6,555 bases of DNA from contig MHDO01000090.1 in the NCBI GenBank assembly GCA_001805005.1, forward strand, positions 1 through 6,555. Direction: 5' to 3'. The position numbers and the translations under genes were made by a program. This document shows, in pieces, positions 1 to 6,283 of this stretch. The notes under the pieces are model-generated. The model saw only the letters and a program-made list of their open reading frames with translations. It searched no databases and was not told where the DNA came from. This DNA comes from Nitrospinae bacterium RIFCSPLOWO2_12_39_16 (lineage in GTDB: Bacteria > Nitrospinota > Nitrospinia > UBA9942). Position 1 is the first letter of the stretch. Every line of letters begins with the position of its first letter.

Positions 1-1902
1 TTTGAAATGAAATATCCCTCACCAGACTTAACAGGATTAGAAGAATCCACAGTCACATAGCTGCCCTTGTTACTATCTGTTGTAAGTCCATTTGATACCC
101 ATCTGTAGGTTGGAGTACTGCTGAATGCGGCAGCACCATCCATATTGGCACCTGATAAATCCCTCGGCACGCCTACCATGTTATAGCCGTTCAAAAGCTC
201 AACAACAGGTCCATCAATCTCACCTGTTGTCAGATACCTTACTATAGTGCCATTGGCAAGCTTAGCCTCAAAGTAATATTTGTGTTTTGCAGCAGGACCG
301 AGCAATGTTGAATAACTGCATGTCGCACCAGAAGCCCAACTGCCAGTGCATGTCAGGTCAACCGTGTAGAAATTGCCTGTAGTTGGGTTATTCCTCTGAG
401 TCATATAAAGCCTTACATACTGCGGTTGGTTACCAGATGAATCTTTAAAGATTATCTTAAAAATATATGTTATATCCACTTTTGGCTTACCCGAAGAATC
501 TAAATTATTAGAATCAGTTCCACCATCTTCACGCTCAATACCCTCTATACCTATATCGTTTTGCAGTTTGCTCAACCCCTCCGGGATTGGTGGTAGTATT
601 ACACTATTAATTGCACCTGTGGATGTATTCCCTGCATTATCAATTGCACAAACACGGTAATAATATGTCGTGCCATTGGTGAGCTCTGTATGTGTGTAGG
701 ATGTGCTTGTCCCTGAATAGATTTGTGTCCCGCTGCTACAGGAGGCGGCAGGTATGCTACTCGCACTATATACAAGCTTATAGCTCCCTACCCCACTCGT
801 CCCATCTGAGAACCCTGACCAGCTTAATGATACCTGGCTACTGCTGGCAGTAGCTGATAGTGTGCCATCAGATGGAGATATTGTATCAAGGATTATGGTA
901 TCTTTTATAGTTGTGTCCGACCAGTTCCCTGCCTTGTCCTTGAGTTTTGCATATACCGTCTTTGTCCCGTCTCCGCTTGTTAATGTCCATGCCTTGCTTG
1001 TTGAAAAAGTTTCTGCTGTTGACCAGTTTGTGTTGTCATTACTGAACTGCATCTGTGAATATCCAGAGCCTGAATCCAAGTAGGAGAGGGTCAGGGTTAC
1101 TGATGTGGTGTTGGTATATGCAGCACCACTGTTTATAGAGACAGAACCTGTAGGTCGCGTTTGACCCATAAGTCGTTCCGGCACTATTGGAAGCAACGAA
1201 TCGGAAGTTATAGGTTGTGCACGAAGATGCTCCACTTAATGTTGACTGCCATGAGGTTGTAGTTGTTCCGCTACCCGCATCAGCCACGCCTGATGCATTT
1301 CCATAAGATGTGGTCGTTCCCCAATTGAACCAAACGCTGGTAGATAATCCATTTGGGTTAACCGTGCCGTTTAGTGTGGCTGAATTGTAAGTAACACTGG
1401 AGGCTGCATTAGTTGATACAGTTGGTGGACTGCCAGAAGATGTAAAAGAATAGCTAAGTGTATAAGTGCTTGTCGGGCTATTTGACCCGCTATATCCATA
1501 AATCCTTACAAAATAATAGCCTGTTGTTGTAGTAGTGTAGATAATCGATTCATTTGGAGTACCATAATATGAACCATCAATCCATGTATACGAAGGACCG
1601 TATAATTCCAAGTCATAATCTTTTGTAGATGGAACTGTTAAAGATAACGAAATTGTACCACTACTCCCTACATAGATATAGTACCAATCAACATCTGTAC
1701 TCGTAGAGATATAGCCAGAACACGACCCTCCTGAGCTTAAAGAATCAGGTGTAGTGGAACTAAGATTATTACTGGATTCAGTGTCACAACTTGCCACTGC
1801 CTCAGTCGGCATAGCAACAAAAGGGGTGAACACTAAAAGCAAAAAGATAGTTTTTAGTTTCCAGCTTTTAATCAACCCCGCCACATTCATTTTAGTAAGC
1901 AT
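1..1902 (-). pseudogene. Large exported PPC/FnIII/Ig-like surface protein, frameshifted, C-terminus beyond window
   Basis: This appears to be a secreted multidomain surface protein. From the ATG at 1902 there is a charged n-region, a hydrophobic core (TIFLLLVFTPFVA) and a plausible cleavage site after AVA at about residue 37. A PPC-like beta domain (DVDWYYIYV ... GYYFVRIYGY, about residues 55-140) and an FnIII-like domain (NGTVNPNG, YNFRFVASNSAG, about 145-245) follow. Near 1155 the frame breaks: the first frame ends in an unrelated tail with a stop at 1039. The frame offset by one base continues to base 1 with an Ig-like module (SINSGAAYTN ... VYAKLKDKAGNWS), an FnIII module (VSLSWSGFSDG ... 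GTTYYYRVCAIDNAGN) and a C-terminal domain (NGYNMVGVPRDLSG ... GEGYFIS). Together the two parts exceed 630 residues. The start at 1902 has AAAGGA 8 nt upstream; ATGs at 1911 and 1926 are alternatives. The break may be genuine or a sequencing error. The ligand is unknown; adhesion is only a guess. Confidence 0.75.
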
Positions 1903-1998
1903 TTCAGACATCCTTTGCTCTCTCATCTTATAGCTTTGGCATTTATCTGACCCTACCTTCCCAATGTTTGTATACAAATACAAGTTTTAAGTTTTAGC

Positions 1999-2028
1999 TT
2001 GACTAATTCCCCGCTCCTTTGATAAATT
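1999..2028 (+). promoter_or_regulatory. Candidate sigma70 promoter of the toxin-antitoxin operon
   Basis: TTGACT (1999-2004) matches the -35 box at five of six positions. It is followed by GATAAA (2021-2026, 16-bp spacer) or TAAATT (2023-2028, 18-bp spacer) as a -10 candidate. It lies about 25 bp upstream of the antitoxin ATG, with AAGGAG in between. Confidence 0.5.
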
Positions 2029-2050
2029 AAGACAAACAAGGAGAGTAAAT

Positions 2051-2287
2051 ATGCTGCAACATACCGAACAACAGAAGATACTAAGCATCTTAAAAGAGCT
2101 TCCATCCGAGAAACTCGATGAAGTAATTGACTTTGCCGAATACCTGAAAACAAAAGAGATACCAGCAAAGGCAAAAAAGAAACCAGGTCATATAACAGTC
2201 CCGACCTTTCATCTCGGCAAGATAGAGAAGGGCGCAACTGATAGAGGCGCTCTCTATGGAGAATACCTTGACCGTAAGTTTGCTTGA
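2051..2287 (+). CDS. Antitoxin of a VapBC-type pair (DUF2281-like)
   Basis: This 78-residue protein is the probable antitoxin that binds and neutralises the overlapping PIN toxin. Residues 17-33 (LPSEKLDEVIDFAEYLK) match the short helical motif typical of DUF2281-type antitoxins. The C-terminal half (TVPTFHLGKIEKG ... GEYLDRKFA) resembles the toxin-wrapping tail of that family and includes a basic patch (AKAKKK). The start is well supported by AAGGAG at 2038-2043, 7 nt before the ATG. The gene comes first in the pair, as usual for vapBC, and overlaps the toxin start by 20 or 32 bases depending on which toxin start is used. I see no obvious DNA-binding domain, so autoregulation is not established. 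Family recognition is by motif only. Confidence 0.82.
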   Translation: MLQHTEQQKILSILKELPSEKLDEVIDFAEYLKTKEIPAKAKKKPGHITVPTFHLGKIEKGATDRGALYGEYLDRKFA

Positions 2288-2714
2288 CACCAACATCCTC
2301 GTTTACGCCAACAACGAAGACTCTCCGTTCCATATCATATGCAAGGCTCTTGTTGAAAAGGCTATAAGCAGCCAAATGAGGGCAGCTATCGCCATACAAA
2401 ACCTTATTGAGCTTTATGCCGTTATAACCGACAAGAGAAAGGTTGAACATCCTTTATCCCCCTTGAAAGCAAAAGAGATTATTGATTTCTACAAAGATCA
2501 GGAAGCTATACAACGGATTACCCCCACATCTCAGACCTTCAATACTGTTACAGAACTCATCGCTAAACATAAACCCAAAGCCCAGTCTATCTTTGATTAT
2601 CTTCTCGTTGCCACCATGATAGACAACGGTGTTTACGAAATTTACACTGCCAACAGCGATCACTTTAAACCTTTCTCTCCCACAATAAAGACAATAAATC
2701 CGCTCAAAGATTAG
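2256..2714 (+). CDS. vapC: PIN-domain ribonuclease toxin (VapC-like)
   Basis: This is a PIN-domain protein of usual toxin size (152 residues), predicted to be a metal-dependent ribonuclease acting on cytoplasmic RNA. The four acidic positions expected of a PIN active site are all visible: D11 in LLDTNILVYA, E52 in NLIELYAV, D114 in IFDYLLVATM and D135 in YTANSDHF. The toxin therefore looks catalytically intact. The antitoxin gene immediately upstream overlaps it, which suggests translational coupling. The ATG at 2256 has GAGG 8 nt upstream. A TTG at 2268 has GGAG 6 nt upstream and gives an N-terminus (MTVSLLDTN) closer to the usual PIN layout, so the true start may be 2268. The RNA target cannot be told from sequence. 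Confidence 0.88.
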   Translation: MENTLTVSLLDTNILVYANNEDSPFHIICKALVEKAISSQMRAAIAIQNLIELYAVITDKRKVEHPLSPLKAKEIIDFYKDQEAIQRITPTSQTFNTVTELIAKHKPKAQSIFDYLLVATMIDNGVYEIYTANSDHFKPFSPTIKTINPLKD

Positions 2715-2755
2715 TTCTCTATTTCTGCTTTTTTATCTGCTTTCCCCTCATCTCC
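2715..2755. other. Spacer between convergent genes, no terminator seen
   Basis: This short pyrimidine-rich gap lies between the toxin stop and the end of the minus-strand lipoprotein remnant. It contains TCTGCTTT twice, but I found no stable hairpin followed by a T-run on either strand. Confidence 0.4.
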
Positions 2756-3193
2756 TTATAGACAACTATTTACTGCTGTTACTACATAGTAATAGGTCGT
2801 TCCGTTTGTCCTTCCTGTGTGCGTGTATGGACTTGTTACACCTGTAATCTTTGAACCATTGTTCTTCGTTACTCCCGATGTCGTTGACCAGTAGATGTTA
2901 TAACTTGCGCTGTTGGCACAAAAGATGTAGCAGTAACTGTAACTGTTGGGCTTGTTTTTCCATCTTCCACAGTGATGCCTGTCTGTTCACCCATGTATTT
3001 GACATTTCCGCTGGAGTCTTTCCCTAATACAGTGAGTTTTCTGTTTGAGCCTGCGGGGACACTTGTTATACTTCCTGAATGAGCAGAACAGTTCCATGGT
3101 CCTCCTGTGGCAAGGGAACTTCCTGATGAGCTATAGACTGTTGCATTGACTGTGCTGACATTGCTGGCAGTGCAGTCAATGGGGGCATAGGAA

Positions 3194-3235
3194 GGGATGT
3201 GGGATGTGGGATTTGAGATTTTGGATTTTGAAGAT
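3194..3235 (-). repeat. Degenerate heptanucleotide tandem repeat inside the lipoprotein gene
   Basis: On the plus strand the units read GGGATGT, GGGATGT, GGGATTT, GAGATTT, TGGATTT, then a diverged TGAAGAT. On the coding strand this gives a Ser/Pro-rich stretch (SKSKISNPTSHIPS) just after the start of the mature protein. Confidence 0.7.
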
Positions 3236-3317
3236 GTTGGGGCGTTCTGCCAGTCTATTTTGAAGGCAATGTCGCCTGTGCCGCCGGTGCTATCAGGGTC
3301 ATGGCTGCCGCAGGAAA

Positions 3318-3359
3318 CAAGATGCAAGATGCAAGATGCAAGATACAAGATACAAGTAT
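3318..3359 (-). repeat. Heptanucleotide tandem array encoding the lipoprotein signal peptide
   Basis: Six back-to-back 7-bp units read, on the plus strand, CAAGATG three times, CAAGATA twice and CAAGTAT once. Three units (21 bp) equal seven codons, so the hydrophobic core repeats as CILYLAS then CILHLVS followed by Cys. This yields two lipobox-like strings, LASC and LVSC. A change of one unit would shift the frame. Confidence 0.9.
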
Positions 3360-3402
3360 GGCGTAAATAGTGTTTCATAGAAAATACCTCTACCTCCCCT
3401 CA

Positions 3403-3420
3403 CCCCCTTTATTAAGGGGG
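3403..3420. repeat. Short G/C palindrome between genes
   Basis: CCCCCTT (3403-3409) and AAGGGGG (3414-3420) form a perfect 7-bp stem with a 4-nt loop. It lies upstream of the lipoprotein start in the messenger. There is no following T-run on either strand, so it does not look like an intrinsic terminator. It resembles the start of CCCCTCACCC-type dispersed repeats. Confidence 0.5.
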
Positions 3421-3429
3421 AAGGTTTTA

Positions 3430-3460
3430 AAATCTGTGCTATCTGCGTAATCTGCGGATT
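3430..3460. repeat. Dispersed CTGCG-type repeat
   Basis: Three degenerate units (AATCTGTGCT, ATCTGCGTA, ATCTGCGGATT) lie directly after the stop of the Gly/Ser-rich gene. The same word family recurs at 4948-4974. Confidence 0.6.
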
Positions 3461-3475
3461 AGTCAGGTTTTTTTG

Positions 3476-3877
3476 TTACCAGCTTACTGGCACAGTTCCT
3501 CCACTACTGCCTCCACCGCTGCTACTACTGCCAGTGGAGCTGCTGGAACTGCTACCGCCTCCGCCAGCCGCAACACCTACTCCTCCGCCAACAGCAACAA
3601 TACCAACTACTATCCACAGCCAACTGACTCCGCCCTTTTTTTCTTTTTTTACTTCCTCTTTTTTAGGCTCTGGTTCTTCTGTTTCAGGGGTATAGGGGGT
3701 AAATTTTTCTTCTGCATAGGCAATGGATGTGCCTATATTCCCCCTCACCTTAATCCTCTCCCACAAGGGGAGAGGAGATTGTAAGAAAACCATCTCCTCT
3801 GAGGGGAGAGGAGAGTAACTTATAGAGAGCGTGGGAACGAGGGTTATGATTAAGATGATTGAGATTATTTTGGTCAT
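3476..3877 (-). CDS. Small exported Gly/Ser-rich protein with one membrane segment
   Basis: I do not recognise a named family. The start at 3877 is chosen because GGGAGG lies 6-7 nt upstream; an ATG at 3901 lacks this. The 133-residue product begins with a hydrophobic segment (IISIILIITLV, residues 4-14). A 30-odd-residue stretch with two SPLP copies follows, then an AYA-EE sequence (about 53-57) that looks like a signal peptidase I site. After this come a Pro/Glu/Lys-rich linker (about 58-81), a hydrophobic Gly/Val-rich segment (SWLWIVVGIVAVGGGVGVAA, about 85-104) and a Gly/Ser low-complexity tail ending in VPVSW. The segment between the hydrophobic core and AYA is a palindromic repeat (3755-3813), seemingly inserted within the signal region. 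It sits between the DUF4384 gene and the lipoprotein gene on the same strand, suggesting an envelope role. Function is unknown. Confidence 0.65.
   Translation of the reverse strand: MTKIISIILIITLVPTLSISYSPLPSEEMVFLQSPLPLWERIKVRGNIGTSIAYAEEKFTPYTPETEEPEPKKEEVKKEKKGGVSWLWIVVGIVAVGGGVGVAAGGGGSSSSSSTGSSSSGGGSSGGTVPVSW
3755..3813. repeat. REP-like palindromic element within a coding sequence
   Basis: CCTCTCCC/GGGAGAGG (3755-3762 with 3768-3775) and CTCCTCT/AGAGGAG (3794-3800 with 3807-3813) are two perfect hairpins about 20 bp apart. The flanking CCCCTCACCTTAATCC (from about 3740) completes a word widespread as an intergenic repeat in environmental bacteria. On the minus strand it is translated as SPLPSEE and SPLPLWERIKVRG. 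Confidence 0.8.
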
Positions 3878-3938
3878 ATTATCCTCCCATTTTTTAGCCA
3901 CAGATTTTCACTGACAAAAAAAACAAAAACCTAATAAG

Positions 3939-4052
3939 CCACAGAGGCACGGAGACACAGAGAAAAAAAGATAAGGTAAAGATTAAGATTTTTTTGCCTC
4001 TACCTTTACCTCTACCTGCTTTATTCTCAGTGCCTCAGTGTCTCAGTGGTTA
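3939..4052. repeat. Inverted pair of CCACAGAG-type dispersed repeats between genes
   Basis: CCACAGAGGCACGGAGACAC followed by AGAGAA starts at 3939. A diverged inverted copy ends at about 4052 (its complement reads CCACTGAGACACTGAGGCAC then TGAGAA). Between them lie hexamer-like CTCTAC/CTTTAC runs and an AGGTAAAG/CTTTACCT inverted pair followed on the minus strand by a T-rich stretch. Most of the 185-bp gap between the DUF4384 and Gly/Ser genes is this material. Confidence 0.65.
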
Positions 4053-4062
4053 ATTGCAGTTT

Positions 4063-4926
4063 TTATTTCGCTGCTACTTCATATACAAGGAACTCCTCTG
4101 CCCTGCTGTCTTCAGGGATGGAGAGGAGGGCTTTGTAAAGGTCTTTGGGTAATATATTCTTCTCCAGCCTCTTATCAGTCCCATTATCAAGGCTAAAACC
4201 TTGAGCTACGGATGATTGGGAGGAGGGTGTCTTTAGTAAAAGGTCAAATCTCTCTTTTGTTGCAATAAGAATAAAAACTTCTGAATCCTTTTTATGTCCT
4301 CCCACAGGATACATCTCCAGTCCAAGCCCTTCTGCTGGAAAGTTATATGTCTTGCCTGCCTTTATTAATGGTGATGGCTCGTATTCGTTGGGCAATAAAA
4401 TCCTTGCATTATCATCTGCAGTAAGGTTTATAATCGTGAGATAGCAATCTTTTGTGCAGGTCGCCTTTATCTTTGCATCTTCCCCTGCCATAAAGAAGGA
4501 ACGGTTTAATTCTCCCTTGATTTTGAAATATGGGTCTCCCGGTCTATTTGGCGCTACACAGCTTTTGAGTTTTGCTGTGTAGATGGTCAGAGGCGGGCTG
4601 TCCTTTCTCTCCTGATATGTCTTTGAGCTCCATTCCATATCTTTTTCTCCAAGGACATATCCGCTGCTTAAGGTCTGGATAAAGTCTGCTGCAAGGGAGA
4701 GATTCTGGACAAGGGTGATGGCTTTTACATTGACATCTGAGATACCTTCTATTGCCTTTATCCTCGCCCTCTTTAAGGCAAGCTGTCTTGCCTCCTCCGG
4801 TGTTATGTTTTCTACTGCCGCTTCACCTGTTGTTTCTATCCACTGGCAGTTTGAGGCAAAAACCAATTTGCCACAGAGGCACAGAGACACAGAGAAAAGC
4901 AAAGTAAAATTTTTAAAATAATTCAT
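4063..4926 (-). CDS. Exported DUF4384-domain protein
   Basis: This is a 287-residue exported protein whose ATG at 4926 opens a signal peptide ending VFA-SN (about residue 24). An upstream in-frame ATG at 5013 would add 29 residues encoded by a repeat and overlap the caspase gene, so it is disfavoured. The 4926 start itself has only a weak, distant AGGA. Residues about 34-125 (EEARQLALKRARIKAIEGI ... YTAKLKSC) resemble the FlgT-N/LPP20-like fold that often precedes DUF4384. Residues about 133-225 (FKIKGELNRSFFMAGEDAKI ... CYLTIINLTADDNARILLPN ... GHKKDSEVFILIATKE) match the DUF4384 pattern. DUF4384 proteins often lie beside caspase-like protease genes, as here, 73 bp downstream. The molecular role is not established; a periplasmic partner or substrate of the protease is my inference. 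The signal core is encoded by a dispersed repeat. Confidence 0.8.
   Translation of the reverse strand: MNYFKNFTLLFSVSLCLCGKLVFASNCQWIETTGEAAVENITPEEARQLALKRARIKAIEGISDVNVKAITLVQNLSLAADFIQTLSSGYVLGEKDMEWSSKTYQERKDSPPLTIYTAKLKSCVAPNRPGDPYFKIKGELNRSFFMAGEDAKIKATCTKDCYLTIINLTADDNARILLPNEYEPSPLIKAGKTYNFPAEGLGLEMYPVGGHKKDSEVFILIATKERFDLLLKTPSSQSSVAQGFSLDNGTDKRLEKNILPKDLYKALLSIPEDSRAEEFLVYEVAAK
4870..4897 (-). repeat. CCACAGAG-type repeat encoding a signal-peptide core
   Basis: GCCACAGAGGCAC, then AGAGACACAGAGAAAA, differs at one position from the copy starting at 3938, in the same orientation. Read on the minus strand it encodes FSVSLCLCGK, the central part of the DUF4384 signal peptide. Confidence 0.8.
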
Positions 4927-4947
4927 AAAAAAATTAGATCCTGCGGT

Positions 4948-4974
4948 AATCTGCGAAATCTGCGAAATCTGCGG
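4948..4974 (-). repeat. 9-bp tandem repeat between the caspase and DUF4384 genes
   Basis: AATCTGCGA occurs twice, followed by AATCTGCGG, in direct succession, preceded by a related CTGCGGT. It fills most of the 73-bp gap. It is related to the repeat at 3430-3460. In the extended upstream frame of the DUF4384 gene it would read as repeated ISQ. Confidence 0.75.
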
Positions 4975-4999
4975 ATATATTTTACATGAATTGCAGTGA

Positions 5000-6283
5000 T
5001 TACCGAAGCACATCGGCTATACTCAAACCATCTCTTTCCCCTAATGGGGTTGGCATTAGGACAGGATTCTGCTGTCTTGATAATCCAAAGAGCCTCCTTG
5101 ATGCTGCTCCAACCTCTTCTGCTGTATATTGTGCAAGCTCTCTTATCTGTATCTTTCCATCACCATTTGTATCAGCGCTTCCAGCCATACCCCTTAAGAG
5201 ATAGTATGTGAAAAGTCCCTGCTGTTTCTCTTTGTAATAATTGCTTAACTGGTTTCCCTTTGCAGCAGCCATTGCTATTACCTTCTTTGATAGCAGTAAC
5301 GGGTCTCTCACTTTTAAAATCCCCGGTCTTGCACCTGCTACTATCAGCTCCTCTCTTTCTTCTCTCCCGCTCCTGCCGCTGAAACAGGTATCCATGAATA
5401 CAAAGACCTCTTTTGCTGGAAGCAAATCAAGGTCTTTATATAAATCTTCCACTGGATAGGCTGTTATCTTCGGACTCTCGGCATCTCCGTCATAGGGGAG
5501 CAGATAGGGGGTTTCATCCGCAGGTATGCCATGTCCTGAATAGTAAAGATAGAGGGTATCTCTTTCCATCATGAGCCCTTTTAGTCTGTCCTTAATCAGA
5601 ACCTCTATCTCTGCCTTTGTTGCATTATCGTTTATAAGGGTGATTGTGTTTTCTTCTGGAACACCAAGATAGTTTGTGAGATAATCCCTCATCAGTCTTG
5701 CATCCCTCTCTGCATAAGGAACTGATACTGTCTTTTTATACCTCTCTATTCCGATTATTAATGCCCATTTATTTCTGTCGGGCTTAACCTTTGTTGTTGG
5801 TCCACGGGTAATGTATTTGTAAAGGTCAAATCCTTCGCTAATCTCAAATTCCTTGTTTGCAATGAGTTCTGTATTATCCAGTAAGAGCTTTACTGTCCAT
5901 TTGCCTTTAAGCGCCGCTGCCTTCTCGCCTTTTATGGCAATCCTGTGCCATGATGTGCTGTAGTCCCTCGTCATGCCATCTTTATTTATTTCATAGTTGC
6001 CTGTGGTGTGATAGAGCTTACCTGCGGGGTCATACCATTCCCATCTTAATGTATGTTTACCTGATACATCTTTCAGCTTGACCCACATTACTGCCTGCGG
6101 GTCTTCGGGGGTAAAGGTATTCGTCTCATCTGCAGGGATTGTAATACCCTGTTCTTTTTTTATCTCCTTTGATATGTAGATGCTGGTAGGACCTATTTTC
6201 TTTCCTGCTTCTGATGGTTTGGGGGTGGAGGCACAGGCACTGAAAAAAGCAATGAGTAATGAGCAAGAGAAAGCAATGAGCAA
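5000..6283 (-). CDS. Caspase-like (peptidase C14) lipoprotein protease
   Basis: This is a cysteine protease of the caspase/metacaspase superfamily, predicted to cleave proteins in the periplasm or at the outer membrane. The lipobox-like FSAC (Cys17) follows a hydrophobic segment, so it may be lipid-anchored. Residues about 45-150 form a beta-rich region (WVKLKDVSGKHTLRWEWYDP ... WTVKLLLD). The C14 domain covers about 170-365: WALIIGIERYK, AERDARLMRDYL, the catalytic His in YLYYSGHG (H251) and the catalytic Cys in VFMDTCFSG (C300). D371-x-N-x-D-G-x-I-x-x-x-E382 is a complete EF-hand-like calcium loop. The first available start, TTG at 6283, lacks a Shine-Dalgarno and gives no positive n-region. 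The frame stays open upstream to a stop at 6413, and the strong ribosome site upstream belongs to another frame. The true start is therefore unsettled. It heads a same-strand group with the DUF4384 gene. Confidence 0.88.
   Translation of the reverse strand: MLIAFSCSLLIAFFSACASTPKPSEAGKKIGPTSIYISKEIKKEQGITIPADETNTFTPEDPQAVMWVKLKDVSGKHTLRWEWYDPAGKLYHTTGNYEINKDGMTRDYSTSWHRIAIKGEKAAALKGKWTVKLLLDNTELIANKEFEISEGFDLYKYITRGPTTKVKPDRNKWALIIGIERYKKTVSVPYAERDARLMRDYLTNYLGVPEENTITLINDNATKAEIEVLIKDRLKGLMMERDTLYLYYSGHGIPADETPYLLPYDGDAESPKITAYPVEDLYKDLDLLPAKEVFVFMDTCFSGRSGREEREELIVAGARPGILKVRDPLLLSKKVIAMAAAKGNQLSNYYKEKQQGLFTYYLLRGMAGSADTNGDGKIQIRELAQYTAEEVGAASRRLFGLSRQQNPVLMPTPLGERDGLSIADVLR

Larger units (their letters stand above)
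2756..3378 (-). pseudogene. Lipoprotein with truncated and frameshifted FnIII domain
   Basis: The ATG at 3378 has AGAGG 8 nt upstream. The product begins with a lipoprotein signal peptide ending in the lipobox LVSC (Cys23), so it is probably a lipid-anchored envelope protein. The mature part (GDIAFKIDWQNAPT ... PWNCSAHSGSITSVPAGSNRKLTV ... VTVTATSFVPT) is a small beta-rich domain that I cannot name. At about 2908-2916 the reading frame shifts: the original frame stops at 2869. The alternative frame gives SASYNIYWSTTSGV ... GTTYYYVVTAVNSCL and stops at 2756, which is clearly the back half of an FnIII domain. The first strands of that domain are missing and its end is cut just after TAVNS, next to the toxin-antitoxin cassette. 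The 169-residue first-frame product could still be made. Binding partner and function are unknown. Confidence 0.7.

Noticed and set aside
862..1083. Plus-strand ORF of 73 codons
   Set aside because: It is antisense to coherent Ig-like and FnIII coding sequence on the minus strand.
1967..1978. Perfect 12-bp palindrome TTTGTATACAAA between the divergent surface-protein and antitoxin genes, a possible operator
   Set aside because: One or two perfect 12-bp palindromes are expected by chance in a window this size, and no second copy or regulator was seen.
1953..2450. Minus-strand ORF of 165 codons
   Set aside because: It lies antisense to the toxin-antitoxin pair, which has clear motifs and ribosome sites; it has no recognisable domain.
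3403..3420. G/C hairpin as an intrinsic terminator
   Set aside because: No T-run follows on either strand, and the downstream lipoprotein gene has its own ribosome site in the same direction.
3473..3784. Plus-strand ORF with Ser/Thr/Ala-rich and NPLPQGER-like sequence
   Set aside because: It is a mirror of the Gly/Ser-rich gene, and its end is merely the other-strand translation of the palindromic repeat.
4948..4974. Regularly spaced repeats that could suggest a CRISPR array
   Set aside because: The units are 9 bp in direct succession without spacers, and no cas genes are present.
4715..5459. Several plus-strand ORFs of about 70 codons
   Set aside because: They are shadows of the DUF4384 and caspase genes, with no start signals or domains of their own.
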